DNA of 64,000 nucleotides from Caulobacter segnis (GTDB lineage Bacteria; Pseudomonadota; Alphaproteobacteria; Caulobacterales; Caulobacteraceae): NCBI RefSeq assembly GCF_029543125.1, contig NZ_JARQWW010000001.1, positions 1 to 64,000 of the forward strand, read 5' to 3'. Shown piece by piece: positions 39,899 to 48,962 of this stretch (position 1 is its first letter; each line of letters starts with the position of its first letter). The notes under the pieces were generated by a model. It saw only the letters and a program-made list of their open reading frames with translations, ran no database searches and was not told where the DNA came from. The position numbers and the translations under genes were made by a program.

Positions 39899-40342
39899 TC
39901 AGCGGGCCGGCAGGGCCACTTGGGCGAAAACATAGCGCCAGCCTTCAGGCGTGCGGACATAGGTGTCGCTGAACCACACCCGGCGATCGAAGCTGGTCCC
40001 GTCGGCACGGACACCCTTCACCCAGATGCGGGCGGTGACGATGGCGGTGTCGCCGAACACATGGACCAACTGGGTGCCCGGATCCTCGTCCTGCACCTCG
40101 TACTTTACACCCTTCACGCGGGTGATCAGTTCGTCCCGCGTCATGATCTGGCCGTCGCCCCAGACTTGGTAGAAATCCTTGTGCAGGATTTTATCCATGG
40201 CCTCGGTGTCGCTGCGTTTCACCGCCTCCTGATAGGCGACGTCGAGGGCCGCGACCGTCGCGCGATCATCGGCCAAAGCGGCCTGCGGGGCCGTCAAGGC
40301 GGCGGCCGCCGCGATGCCCAGAACCATTTTGCGTAGCTCCAA
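39899..40342 (-). CDS. Exported NTF2-like protein (DUF4440/SnoaL type)
   Basis: 147 residues. A signal peptide (MELRKMVLGIAAAAALTAPQ, then AALA) precedes an NTF2-like domain: ATVAALDVAYQEAVKRSDTE, DKILHKDFYQVWGDGQIMTR, and VFGDTAIVTARIWVKGVR. Such domains bind small molecules or act as enzymes, and no catalytic role can be read. It lies 75 bp upstream of the AraC regulator, same strand. Confidence 0.8.
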   Translation of the reverse strand: MELRKMVLGIAAAAALTAPQAALADDRATVAALDVAYQEAVKRSDTEAMDKILHKDFYQVWGDGQIMTRDELITRVKGVKYEVQDEDPGTQLVHVFGDTAIVTARIWVKGVRADGTSFDRRVWFSDTYVRTPEGWRYVFAQVALPAR

Positions 40343-40424
40343 AACCCGTCTCCTATCTTGAGAGGGCCAAGCTACGGCGCACGGCCATGCGGCCGTTATC
40401 AGGATATTCAGGTGGCCGGCGCGC

Positions 40425-41354
40425 CTAGATGCGCTGGCCGGTCAGCTTCCACAGGGCCGGGCGGGAGACCGCCATGCCGATGACCAGCGGCGCCAGCAGG
40501 ACGGCGGCGGCGCGGGGACCGAAGCTCTTGGCGCGCTTGATGAAGTAGCGGGCCAGGCCCATGCCCTTGTGGAACTCCACGAAGAGCGGGCTTTTCAGGC
40601 TGGTGTGGCCCAGGTGGACGACCTTGGCGGCCGGCTGGAAAAGGACCTCGCCGCCCAGCTCGCGGGCGCGCCAGCAGATGTCGATATCCTCCACATGGAG
40701 GAAGAAGCTCTCGTCGAAACCGTCCAGGGCCTCGAAATCCTCGCGGCGCATGGCGAAGCAGGCGCCGGAGATGGTCGGCGTCGGGACCGTCGCCGTGGGC
40801 AGCGGATCGGTGGTCTCGCGGTGGATTTCGTATCGCTTCAGGCTGCTGAAACGGCGCGACAGCTGGCCGAAAGACAGCAGACTGGTCCACGGGGTCACCT
40901 CGCCGCGGCGGGCGCCGCGCTGCTCGGTGCCGTCCTCGTTGATCACGCAGGCGCCGACCAGGCTGGGGATCGGCCGCCCTTTCAGCGCCTGGACCAGGCT
41001 GCGCACGCAGTCGGGCTGCAGGAAGGCGTCAGGGTTGAGGAAGACGACATGCCGTCCGCCAGCCGCCCGCGCGCCCATGTTGGCGCCCTTGGCAAAGCCG
41101 ACATTGCCGTGCCCCTGCAGCAGACGGACCCGGGGATCGGCCCGCTCCAGGGTGCGCAGCATCTGCTCGTCCCGTTCGTCCGAGCCGTTGTCGACGATGA
41201 TGAACTCATCGACCATCGGCTCGGCCAGCACCTGATCGATGCTCGACGCCAGGGCTTCGCCGGTCCGGTACACGACCATCACGACGGAGACGCCAGGCGT
41301 CACGGGCGTGGCGCCCGCGATCAATTCAGATACGGGACGAACAGAGACGTTCAT
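40425..41354 (-). CDS. Family 2 glycosyltransferase (rhamnosyltransferase-like)
   Basis: 309 residues. [40 protein letters not shown] and [16 protein letters not shown] are GT2 nucleotide-binding and metal motifs. [20 protein letters not shown] is the ED-type catalytic segment. Homologues include dTDP-rhamnosyl transferases, so an envelope polysaccharide role is likely. It starts within the thrS stop (ATGA), so translation is coupled to the tRNA synthetase. Confidence 0.85.
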   Translation of the reverse strand: MNVSVRPVSELIAGATPVTPGVSVVMVVYRTGEALASSIDQVLAEPMVDEFIIVDNGSDERDEQMLRTLERADPRVRLLQGHGNVGFAKGANMGARAAGGRHVVFLNPDAFLQPDCVRSLVQALKGRPIPSLVGACVINEDGTEQRGARRGEVTPWTSLLSFGQLSRRFSSLKRYEIHRETTDPLPTATVPTPTISGACFAMRREDFEALDGFDESFFLHVEDIDICWRARELGGEVLFQPAAKVVHLGHTSLKSPLFVEFHKGMGLARYFIKRAKSFGPRAAAVLLAPLVIGMAVSRPALWKLTGQRI

Positions 41355-43324
41355 GCAGGCTCCACCATTGCGCCGGTCCGAGCTGCCGGCCGCACGAAGG
41401 GTGCGGTCCGCAGGTCCGGCGGCGTGGCTTCGTCGGTCAGCGCGTTCACCGCGTCCGACAGCGACAGGATCAGTTGCCCCTCCCCGCCCAGGCGGCGGAT
41501 CGCCACCTGGCCAGTCTCGGCCTCCTTGCGGCCGACCACGACAATGGCCGGAACCTTGGCGAGACTATGTTCGCGGATCTTGTAATTGATCTTCTCGTTG
41601 CGCAGGTCGGTCGTGACCCGCAGGCCGGCGGCCCGCAGCGTCTCGGCGACCTTGTTGGCGTAGTCGTCGGCGTCCGAGGTGATCGTGGCGACCGTCACCT
41701 GGGTCGGCGCCAGCCACAGCGGGAACGCCCCGCCGTAGTTCTCGATCAAGATGCCGATGAAGCGCTCGAACGAGCCCAGGATCGCGCGGTGCAGCATGAC
41801 CGGACGCTGCTTTGAGCCGTCCTCGGCCACATATTCCGCGCCCAGGCGCTCCGGCAGGACGTAGTCCAGCTGGATCGTGCCGCAGGTCCAGGTCCGGCCG
41901 ATGGCGTCCTTGACGATGAAGTCGAGCTTCGGCGCGTAGAACGCCCCGTCGCCCTCGGCGATGATCGGCTCCACGCCGGCCTTGCGGGCGGCGTTCAGCA
42001 TCTGGGTCTCGGCCTTGTCCCAGAACTCGTCCGAACCGGCGCGCTGCTCCGGCCGGGTGGCCAGGGCGATGTGGTCGGTGGTCATGCCGAGTTCGGCATG
42101 GACGGTCTGGCAAAGCGTGATGAACTTCGCCGTCTCGTCTTCGATCTGGTCTTCACGGCAGAAGATGTGCGCGTCGTCCTGAGTGAAGCCGCGCACGCGC
42201 ATCAGGCCATGCAACGAACCCGACGGCTCGTAGCGGTGACAGGCGCCGAACTCGGCCATGCGCAGGGGCAGGTCACGATAGGACTTCTGGCCGAAGTTGA
42301 AGATCTGCAGGTGGCCCGGGCAGTTCATCGGCTTCAGCGAGAGCTCTTCGCCCTCCACCGTCTCGCAGACGAACATGTTGGGGCGGTACTTCTCCCAGTG
42401 GCCGGACTTCTCCCAGAAGGAGCGGTCCAGGACCTGGGGCGTCTTCACCTCGATATAGCCGGCGGCGTCCAGCCGGCGACGCATATAGGCCTCCAGCGTG
42501 CGCCACAGGGCCCAGCCCTGCTTGTGCCAGAACACCATGCCCCGGCCTTCTTCCTGGATGTGGAAGAGGTCCATGGCGCGGCCGAGCTTGCGGTGATCGC
42601 GCTTCTCCGCCTCCTCGAGGCGGGTGACATAGGCTTCCAGCTCGGCCTCGGTGGCCCAGGCGGTGCCGTAGATGCGTTGAAGCTGGGCGTTGTTGTGGTC
42701 GCCGCGCCAGTAGGCGCCGGCCAGCTTGGTCAGCTTGAAGGCCTTGCCGATGTGCTTGGTCGAAGGCAGGTGCGGACCGACGCAGAGATCTTTCCAGTCC
42801 CCCTGCCAGTACACGCTGATCGCCTCCGTCTCGGGAAGATCGCGAATGATCTCGGCCTTATAGACTTCCCCGATCTGTTCGAAATGCGCGATGGCTTCAT
42901 TTCGATCCCAGACCTCGCGACGAATTTTGTCATCGCGGTCCACGATCTCGCGCATCTTCGCCTCGATCTTGGGCAGATCGTCCAGGCTGAACGGCTCATC
43001 GCGGGCGAAGTCGTAGTAGAAACCGTCCTCGATGGCCGGGCCGATCGTGACCTGGGTGCCGGGGAAAAGCTCCTGCACGGCCTGGGCCAGGATATGCGCG
43101 GTGTCGTGACGGATGGTGTCCAGGACGTCGGCGGCGTCGCGGGTCAGCAGCTCGAACTTGCCGCCCTCGATCAGCGGGCGGTCGAGGTCGTACAGCTTGC
43201 CGTCCAGGCGCACGAGCACGGCCTTCTTCTCCAAGGACTTGGAGATAGAGGCGGCGACGTCACGGCCCGTGGCGTTCTTCGGATACTGACGGTGAGAACC
43301 GTCGGGAAACTCAAGGTCGATCAT
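41351..43324 (-). CDS. thrS: Threonyl-tRNA synthetase
   Basis: 657 residues, class II synthetase. It has an N-terminal TGS domain ([20 protein letters not shown]), an editing domain with [17 protein letters not shown], and catalytic-core motifs including [20 protein letters not shown] and [15 protein letters not shown]. The C-terminal anticodon-binding domain has [14 protein letters not shown]. It overlaps yidD upstream and the glycosyltransferase downstream by 4 bp each, forming a coupled yidD-thrS-GT unit. Confidence 0.98.
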   Translation of the reverse strand: MIDLEFPDGSHRQYPKNATGRDVAASISKSLEKKAVLVRLDGKLYDLDRPLIEGGKFELLTRDAADVLDTIRHDTAHILAQAVQELFPGTQVTIGPAIEDGFYYDFARDEPFSLDDLPKIEAKMREIVDRDDKIRREVWDRNEAIAHFEQIGEVYKAEIIRDLPETEAISVYWQGDWKDLCVGPHLPSTKHIGKAFKLTKLAGAYWRGDHNNAQLQRIYGTAWATEAELEAYVTRLEEAEKRDHRKLGRAMDLFHIQEEGRGMVFWHKQGWALWRTLEAYMRRRLDAAGYIEVKTPQVLDRSFWEKSGHWEKYRPNMFVCETVEGEELSLKPMNCPGHLQIFNFGQKSYRDLPLRMAEFGACHRYEPSGSLHGLMRVRGFTQDDAHIFCREDQIEDETAKFITLCQTVHAELGMTTDHIALATRPEQRAGSDEFWDKAETQMLNAARKAGVEPIIAEGDGAFYAPKLDFIVKDAIGRTWTCGTIQLDYVLPERLGAEYVAEDGSKQRPVMLHRAILGSFERFIGILIENYGGAFPLWLAPTQVTVATITSDADDYANKVAETLRAAGLRVTTDLRNEKINYKIREHSLAKVPAIVVVGRKEAETGQVAIRRLGGEGQLILSLSDAVNALTDEATPPDLRTAPFVRPAARTGAMVEPA

Positions 43325-43614
43325 GCTTCACATTTCCATCGGCGTGATCGTTCGGCGTCTTCGCGCCCAACTGATTCACGCGATGTCGCAGGATTAACCG
43401 GCGGCGGATCGTAGCCCCATCCCCCAAATGGGTGACAACGGCAGATTCTCCGGAACGCCAGCCAAGAGCCTTTGACAGGTCCATGCCCTTTCAAGACCTG
43501 TGCCGCATACTCCGAACACGTCGGCATGTAACGACACCTTGGCCCCAAGAGAGGCGAAAGGATCGACTTATAGGCCTTTAAGGCACAGTCGATGGTGCGG
43601 TCGTAGAGGTTCAT
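43321..43614 (-). CDS. yidD: Membrane protein insertion efficiency factor YidD
   Basis: 97 residues. It begins [20 protein letters not shown] and contains [20 protein letters not shown] and [17 protein letters not shown], the full DUF37/YidD signature with its conserved cysteines. It has a role with the YidC insertase at the inner membrane. In many genomes it lies beside rnpA-yidC; here it is coupled to thrS instead (ATGA overlap). A small inverted repeat ATAAC..GTTAT lies at 43634-43650 upstream. Confidence 0.93.
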   Translation of the reverse strand: MNLYDRTIDCALKAYKSILSPLLGPRCRYMPTCSEYAAQVLKGHGPVKGSWLAFRRICRCHPFGGWGYDPPPVNPATSRESVGREDAERSRRWKCEA

Positions 43615-43670
43615 GCCGGCGCAGCCGTACAGTAATAACTTAACCCGTTATCGCAGATGCTGCGAAAGGA

Positions 43671-44144
43671 TCAAGCGGCGCCGGCGCTGCTAGTTCGTGT
43701 TTTCGTCACGTCGCGGACATTCGACGCGGCCTGGACGGCCTCGACCGCGGCCTCGAACGCCAGCAGCGTCGAGGCGTGGCGGGCGGGATAATCCTTCACC
43801 GGCTCCAGCACGGAAAGCTCCGAAAACCGCCCCGTGGGAACGGGACCATTGGCCTTCAGCATAGCACGCAGCGCGTCGCGGGTCAGCGTCAGCTCGGCAA
43901 GATCGGTCCCCAGAACGTGCGCGCCCAGCACCGCGGCGGTGGCCTGGCCCAGGGCGCAGGCCTTCACGTCCTGCGCATAGTCGGCCACCCGCCCCTGCTC
44001 ATCGAGGGTCACATCGACGATGATTCGGCTGCCGCACAGCTTGGCGACCTTCTCGGCGCTGCCTTGCGGCGCGGCCAGCCGGCCGGCGCGCGGCATGTCC
44101 GCCACCAGGGCGAGGACGCGCGCGGAATAGAGGTCGTCGATCAT
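43671..44144 (-). CDS. IscU/NifU-like Fe-S scaffold protein, atypical
   Basis: 157 residues from MIDDLYSARVLALVADMPRA. It aligns with IscU: Cys37 (KLCGSR) and Cys63 (VKACALGQAT) are at the same numbers as in E. coli IscU. The third cysteine is lost: the HCS motif reads H123-A124-S125 (ARHASTLLAF), and Asp39 is Ser. A complete three-Cys scaffold site is therefore absent, so it may have a different metal or cluster role. It starts 6 bp after the SRPBCC gene. Fe-S pathway partners are not in the window. Confidence 0.8.
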   Translation of the reverse strand: MIDDLYSARVLALVADMPRAGRLAAPQGSAEKVAKLCGSRIIVDVTLDEQGRVADYAQDVKACALGQATAAVLGAHVLGTDLAELTLTRDALRAMLKANGPVPTGRFSELSVLEPVKDYPARHASTLLAFEAAVEAVQAASNVRDVTKTRTSSAGAA

Positions 44145-44149
44145 CGGCC

Positions 44150-44596
44150 TTATTTGGCGCTGACCTGGCGTTCCTGCCAGATGGCCTCGGCTTTTTGGCG
44201 CAGGGCCTCGCCCATGGCCTCGAAACCGGCCTTGATGGCCCCGCGCTGCTTCTTGATGAGAAAGCTGCCCAGGCCGGCATAGAGCTCCCCGTTGGAGAAG
44301 ATCACGCCGTTGTTGCTCATCGCCTCGATCTCGAAATAGCGGATCGAGCGGACAAAGCCGTTCATGCCGCTGCGGCGCAGGTGGAGCTGCTCGTAGGGCA
44401 CCCACTCCATCACCGTGGTCTCGAGCTTGTCGCCGTCGGCGTCGGTCAGAACCAGCGGCGCGCCGATGCGGATCGCGCCCTCCGCGCCGGGATACAGCGG
44501 ATTCCACGACGCCCAGCCGGGCAGGTCGGCCAGCAGCTCCCAAACGACTTCGGCCGGAGCCTGGACGCCGATGCGGTGTTCGTACTTGAAGGTCAT
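44150..44596 (-). CDS. SRPBCC (START/Bet v1-like) family protein
   Basis: 148 residues. It begins MTFKYEHRIGVQAPAEVVWE, then LLADLPGWASWNPLYPGAEG, the usual polyketide cyclase/SRPBCC start. RRSGMNGFVRSIRYFEIEAM follows, and a helical C-terminus closes the hydrophobic cavity. The ligand is unknown. It lies 25 bp after DinB and 6 bp before the IscU-like gene, so they probably share a transcript. Confidence 0.85.
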   Translation of the reverse strand: MTFKYEHRIGVQAPAEVVWELLADLPGWASWNPLYPGAEGAIRIGAPLVLTDADGDKLETTVMEWVPYEQLHLRRSGMNGFVRSIRYFEIEAMSNNGVIFSNGELYAGLGSFLIKKQRGAIKAGFEAMGEALRQKAEAIWQERQVSAK

Positions 44597-44621
44597 GGCG
44601 CGCCCTTTAGCACAGGACCCG

Positions 44622-45140
44622 TCAGGCGCGGAAACCGATCCCGCTTTCGCGCTGATAGATCACCAGATCCAGCGACGGGGCCTCATGTCCCAAGCGGGTC
44701 AACACGTCGTGCGCCTGCCCGCGATGGTGGGTCTGGTGGTTGAACAGGTGGGCCAGGGCCGCCCACAGGGGCTGAGCCACCTGCATCCCGTCGGCCTTGC
44801 GGGTCCAGCGGAAATCGGCGGCCAACTGCTCTTCGTCCAGCCGGGCCACGAAGTCGACCAGCTTGCCGTCCTCCACCTCCCGCGCCACGCGCAAGGCGCC
44901 GAAGTCGTCGAACAGAATGGTGTCGAGCGTCCAGGACGGCGCGGTGCGGCCATTGAACCGCGCGCCCCAGATGCGGTCGGTCAGAAGGATGTGGTTCAGC
45001 GCGCCATGCAGGGAGCGGAAGAACGCCCCCTGGTCGGACTTGTAGTCCGCGTCGGAGACCTTGGCGCAGGCCCCATACAGCGTCGCATTGGCCCAGGCGT
45101 TGTACCCGGCCATCATCCGGCAGTGCTCGTGCAGGCTCAT
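44622..45140 (-). CDS. DinB-family metal-dependent protein
   Basis: 172 residues from MSLHEHCRMMAGYNAWANAT; GGGGGAG lies 7 bases before this ATG (the frame is open to 45215). A four-helix bundle typical of DinB is expected: ALNHILLTDRIWGARFNG gives one His and LFNHQTHHRGQAHDVLTRLG the other two ligands. Members are diverse thiol transferases or damage-inducible proteins; no specific reaction is predicted. First gene of the minus-strand run DinB-SRPBCC-IscU-like. Confidence 0.87.
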   Translation of the reverse strand: MSLHEHCRMMAGYNAWANATLYGACAKVSDADYKSDQGAFFRSLHGALNHILLTDRIWGARFNGRTAPSWTLDTILFDDFGALRVAREVEDGKLVDFVARLDEEQLAADFRWTRKADGMQVAQPLWAALAHLFNHQTHHRGQAHDVLTRLGHEAPSLDLVIYQRESGIGFRA

Positions 45141-45198
45141 CGAATACTCCCCCGCGCGGGAACAAAGCGGAGTCGCGCTTGGAGAACAAGCCGCCGCC

Positions 45199-45330
45199 AC
45201 TCCTCCCCCGTGCAACGGGGGAGGGGGACCGCGATAGCGGTGGAGGGGGCGTGACTGGGCTCAGCGGATGGGGTCGCCCCCTCCACCATGCTGCGCATGG
45301 TCCCCCTCCCCCGCTTCGCAGGGGAGGAGT
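45199..45330. repeat. 132-bp structured inverted repeat between cysS and DinB genes
   Basis: Two arms of ~52 bp (45199-45251 and 45274-45330) are inverted copies: ACTCCTCCCC...GGGGGAGGGGGACC, short stem-loop, GGTGGAGGGGGCG. Each arm contains two inner hairpins. The left arm uses ACCGCGATAGCGGT and the right ACCATGCGCAGCATGGT, so stem sequence differs while pairing is kept. A diverged single copy is at 11383-11413. It abuts the cysS stop codon and may end transcription. Confidence 0.8.
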
Positions 45331-45332
45331 TT

Positions 45333-46751
45333 CTACTCCTTCAACCGCCAGGTCGCGCCTTGCGGGCCGTCCATGACCTCGACGCCCAGGGCGGCGATCT
45401 CGTCGCGGATGGCGTCGGCTTGCGCCCAGTCCTTGGCCTTGCGGGCTTCGAAGCGGGCGGCGATCAGGCCTTCGACCTTGGCCTTCAGGTCGTCGCCAGC
45501 GGCGCCCTGGAACCAGGTTTCGGGATCGGCCGTCAGGAAGCCCAGGGCGTTGGCCGCCTCCAGCAGCGCGGCGAGACGGCGCCGCGCCTGGCTGATCGAG
45601 GCTTCCTTGCGCTCCACGAGGGTGAGTTGCTCGCGCAGGTCACGGTAGAGCGAGAACAGGGCCGCATAGGCCGCCGGCGTGTTCAGATCGTCCGACAGGG
45701 CCTCATAGAACGCCTTCAGGTCACTTTCACGCGCGTCGTCCGGATCGTCCACGCCCAGACGCTTGGCGTCGAGCAGGGCCTGGTAGCAGCGGTCCAGCGC
45801 CTCGCGGCTCTGCTCGATCAGCTCCGGCGTCCAGTCCAGGGGCTGACGGTAGTGCGCGCTCAGCAGGGCCCAGCGGATCACTTCGCCCGGCACCTTCTTC
45901 AGCAGTTCGTGCGGCAGGATCACGTTGCCCAGGCTCTTGGACATCTTCTCCCCGGCCATGTCGAGAAAGCCGTTGTGCATCCAGTAGCGCGAGTAGGTCG
46001 GCAGGCCATGGGCGCAGCGGCCTTGGGCCAGCTCGTTCTCATGGTGAGGGAACTGCAGGTCGATGCCGCCGCCGTGGATGTCGATGGGCAGGCCCAGCTG
46101 CGCGTCGATCATGGCGGAGCATTCGATATGCCAGCCGGGGCGCCCCTCGCCCCACGGGCTTTGCCAAACGGGCTCGCCGGGCTTGGACGGCTTCCACAGC
46201 ACGAAATCGGCAGGATGGCGCTTATAGGGCGCGACCTCGACCCGGGCGCCGGCGATCATGTCGTCCAGCGGACGGCCCGACAGCTGGCCGTAGTCCTTGA
46301 AGTTCTGGGTGTCGAACAGCACGTGGCCTTCGGCGGCGTAGGCCGAGCCGTTCTCGACCAGCTTGCCGATCATTTCGATGATCGCGCCCATGTGCTCGGT
46401 GGCCTTGGGCTGCAGATTGGGACGAAGCGCGCCGAGCGCGTCCATGTCCTCGAGATAGGCGGCGAGGTAGCGCTCAGTGATCACCGAGATGTCGACGCCC
46501 TCTTCCGCGGCCTTGGCGTTGATCTTGTCGTCCACGTCCGTGACGTTGCGCGCATAGACCACCGCGTCGTCGCCGAACTCCTTGCGCAGCAAGCGATAGA
46601 GCACATCGAAGACCACCACCGGGCGGGCGTTGCCGATGTGTGCGTAGCCGTAAACCGTCGGCCCGCAGACATACATCGTCACCCGATCAGGATCGGCGGG
46701 AACGAAGGTCCGCTTTTCGCGGGCCATGGTGTCGTACAGCTTCAGGGTCAT
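45333..46751 (-). CDS. cysS: Cysteinyl-tRNA synthetase
   Basis: 472 residues from [20 protein letters not shown] (an ATG 72 bp upstream is unlikely, because the conserved domain starts here). It has a class I catalytic core with a HIGH-like motif in [20 protein letters not shown] and KMSKSLGN. The zinc and catalytic residues include [10 protein letters not shown] and [17 protein letters not shown]. The C-terminal DALR-type domain is complete. Divergent from folE with a 167-bp gap. Confidence 0.97.
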   Translation of the reverse strand: MTLKLYDTMAREKRTFVPADPDRVTMYVCGPTVYGYAHIGNARPVVVFDVLYRLLRKEFGDDAVVYARNVTDVDDKINAKAAEEGVDISVITERYLAAYLEDMDALGALRPNLQPKATEHMGAIIEMIGKLVENGSAYAAEGHVLFDTQNFKDYGQLSGRPLDDMIAGARVEVAPYKRHPADFVLWKPSKPGEPVWQSPWGEGRPGWHIECSAMIDAQLGLPIDIHGGGIDLQFPHHENELAQGRCAHGLPTYSRYWMHNGFLDMAGEKMSKSLGNVILPHELLKKVPGEVIRWALLSAHYRQPLDWTPELIEQSREALDRCYQALLDAKRLGVDDPDDARESDLKAFYEALSDDLNTPAAYAALFSLYRDLREQLTLVERKEASISQARRRLAALLEAANALGFLTADPETWFQGAAGDDLKAKVEGLIAARFEARKAKDWAQADAIRDEIAALGVEVMDGPQGATWRLKE

Positions 46752-46918
46752 AGGTGACGTCACGGCAGAGGTTGCGGAGGGGGTGGGGCGCCCCATATAG
46801 CTATCTGTCCGGCGCATGACCACGCTTAGAGCGACGCGCCGATGTGAAGGGTGGCACGCGTAATTCCGGGGCGACAGGCGCTCCGGCGCAACTCAGCCCT
46901 GGAAAGACCTCGACAGAC

Positions 46919-47551
46919 ATGGACGCTTCTACCCGCGAGCGAACCCTCATCGGCGTGCCCGGTGTTGATCTTGAACCCGTGAAGCGCCCGTCGCGCGAAG
47001 AGGCCATGGAGGCGGTCCGCACCCTGATCGCCTGGGCCGGCGACGATCCGCGCCGCGAAGGCGTGATCGACACCCCCAAGCGCGTCGTCGACGCCTATGG
47101 CGACTGGTTCTCCGGCTATCAGGCCGACGCCGCCAAGGAGCTGTCGCGCACCTTCGAGGACGTGCAGGGCTATGACGACCTCGTCATGCTCCGCGACATC
47201 GAGGTGGAGAGCCACTGCGAACACCACATGGCCCCGTTCCTGGGCCGGGCCTATGTCGCCTACATGCCGACCAACAGCGTCGTGGGCATCTCCAAGCTGG
47301 CGCGGGTGGTGGAGATTTTCTCCCGCCGCCTGCAGACCCAGGAGACCATGACCCAGCAGATCGCCGACGCCATCTGCGACAGCCTGAAGCCGGCCGGCGT
47401 GGCCGTGCTGATCGACGCCGAGCACCAGTGCATGACCACGCGCGGCGTCCACCACCGCGACGTGTCGACCATCACCACCCAGTTCCGCGGCGTCTTCAAG
47501 ACCGACGCCGACCTGCGCCAGCGCTTCCTGGACTTCGTGAACCGGAAGTAG
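46919..47551 (+). CDS. folE: GTP cyclohydrolase I
   Basis: 210 residues from MDASTRERTLIGVPGVDLEP (an earlier ATG at 46844 in frame is less likely). It has VESHCEHHMAPFLGRAYVAY (zinc ligands Cys and His) and EHQCMTTRGVHHRDVSTITT, the catalytic and second Cys segments. First enzyme of tetrahydrofolate synthesis. It is separated from the convergent DUF817 gene by one base, with no terminator hairpin visible. Confidence 0.97.
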   Translation: MDASTRERTLIGVPGVDLEPVKRPSREEAMEAVRTLIAWAGDDPRREGVIDTPKRVVDAYGDWFSGYQADAAKELSRTFEDVQGYDDLVMLRDIEVESHCEHHMAPFLGRAYVAYMPTNSVVGISKLARVVEIFSRRLQTQETMTQQIADAICDSLKPAGVAVLIDAEHQCMTTRGVHHRDVSTITTQFRGVFKTDADLRQRFLDFVNRK

Positions 47552-47552
47552 T

Positions 47553-48461
47553 TCAGGCGGTCTGGTCGATCTGATCCGATAGAGGCGCGTGCCGTCCGGT
47601 CCGCGCCTCTTTCACGTCCGCCTCCCTGGGCGGATGGACCAGCGACACCAGCACATAGGACAGCAGCATCAGCAGGTACCAGGCCCCGAGCTTCGAGATC
47701 GAAACCATGCGCCAGCCGTACTCCTGACTGGGATAGACCCAGGCGCGCCCGAGGGTGCCCAGGTTCTCCGCGAACCAGATGAACAGGGCCACCAGCAGCA
47801 GCCCCACCACCACCGGCATTCGCCGCATCTTCAGGTCGGGCGTGAAGGTGAACCAGCTGCGCCCGAAGATCACCAGTGACAGGACGTAAAGCCCAACCCG
47901 GATGTCCGGCAGGTAGTGGTGGGTGAAGAAGTTCAGATAGGCCAGCAGGGCCAGGATCCACGGCGCCCAGATCGGCGGGTAGTTGATGAACTGGATGTCG
48001 AACAGCCGCCAGATGCGGGCGATGTAGCTGCCGACGCAGGCGTACATGAAGCCGCTGAACAACGGCACGCCGCCGATCCGCAGCAGGCTCGACTCCGGGT
48101 AGATCCAGGAGCCGTGGGCGGTTTTGTAGATCTCCATGATCGTGCCGACCACATGGAAGATCGCGATGACCAGCGCCTCGCGCGGCTTCTCCAGGCCCAG
48201 GGCGATCAACCCGCCCTGGATGGCGATGGAGGCGATGACGAGGAAGTCGTAGCGGGCGAAGGGCGCATCCTTCGGCCACAGCAGCATGGTGCCGACCAGC
48301 AGCACCAGCATCACCGCCCCGAACAGGCAGGCCCAGGCCTGCTTCAGGCCGAACAGCAGGAATTCGTAGGCGTAGCCATGCCAACGGCCGCGCTCGGCCC
48401 AGGGCCGCGCCCAGCGGTCCATGTCCGCCACGCGGCCCTTGATGCGGTCGTTGAGGTTCAT
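47553..48461 (-). CDS. DUF817 integral membrane protein
   Basis: 302 residues with about eight membrane helices; it begins [55 protein letters not shown] and [20 protein letters not shown] match the DUF817 (YoaT-like) family. The conserved His, Glu and Trp residues in the membrane suggest an enzyme or transporter, but nothing is established. Starts divergently from hisI, 50 bp apart. Confidence 0.85.
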   Translation of the reverse strand: MNLNDRIKGRVADMDRWARPWAERGRWHGYAYEFLLFGLKQAWACLFGAVMLVLLVGTMLLWPKDAPFARYDFLVIASIAIQGGLIALGLEKPREALVIAIFHVVGTIMEIYKTAHGSWIYPESSLLRIGGVPLFSGFMYACVGSYIARIWRLFDIQFINYPPIWAPWILALLAYLNFFTHHYLPDIRVGLYVLSLVIFGRSWFTFTPDLKMRRMPVVVGLLLVALFIWFAENLGTLGRAWVYPSQEYGWRMVSISKLGAWYLLMLLSYVLVSLVHPPREADVKEARTGRHAPLSDQIDQTA

Positions 48462-48511
48462 GCCGGCACGACGCTATCGCATCGCGGCGCGTTCAGCGCC
48501 ATAAGCCTTGC

Positions 48512-48904
48512 ATGACCAGCTTCCCGACCGCTCCCGACACCCATGCCCTGGAACGCGGCGACATCATCGCCCCGCGCTTCGACGCCAACGGCCTGGTGGC
48601 CGCCGTCGCCACGGACGTCCATACGGGCGAGGTGCTGATGCTGGCCTGGATGAACGCCGAGGCTCTGCGCCTGACCCTGGAGACAGGTGAGGCGCACTAT
48701 TTCAGCCGCTCCCGCAACGCCCTCTGGAAAAAGGGCGAGACCAGCGGTCAGATCCAGAGGGTCGTCGAGCTGCGGGTGGACTGCGATCAGGACGCCGTCT
48801 GGATCAAGGTCGAGGCCCAGGGCGACGGCGGCGCCTGCCACGTCGGCTTCAAGTCCTGCTTCTACCGCGTGGCCGAGGACGGCCGCCTGGTGGAGCGGCC
48901 GTAG
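48512..48904 (+). CDS. hisI: Phosphoribosyl-AMP cyclohydrolase
   Basis: 130 residues. [40 protein letters not shown] and [32 protein letters not shown] are the HisI active-site and zinc motifs. It is the stand-alone HisI type, without fused HisE. Third step of histidine synthesis, opening the PR-AMP ring. No other his gene in the window. A perfect hairpin follows. Confidence 0.96.
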   Translation: MTSFPTAPDTHALERGDIIAPRFDANGLVAAVATDVHTGEVLMLAWMNAEALRLTLETGEAHYFSRSRNALWKKGETSGQIQRVVELRVDCDQDAVWIKVEAQGDGGACHVGFKSCFYRVAEDGRLVERP

Positions 48905-48914
48905 TCTTCGTTGT

Positions 48915-48947
48915 CTCGCCCGCGTCTTCCAAATCATCGCGGGCGAG
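48915..48947. terminator. Hairpin between hisI and the convergent phosphatase gene
   Basis: CTCGCCCGCG pairs perfectly with CGCGGGCGAG around a 13-base loop, then TCTTCG. It probably acts as a bidirectional terminator, although T-runs are short. Confidence 0.6.
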
Positions 48948-48962
48948 TCTTCGAATTCTCCG

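Noticed and set aside
43633-43651. ATAAC...GTTAT inverted repeat before yidD as a CtrA or operator site
   Set aside because: Only 5-bp arms and no CtrA TTAA-N7-TTAA spacing; kept only as a note in the yidD entry.
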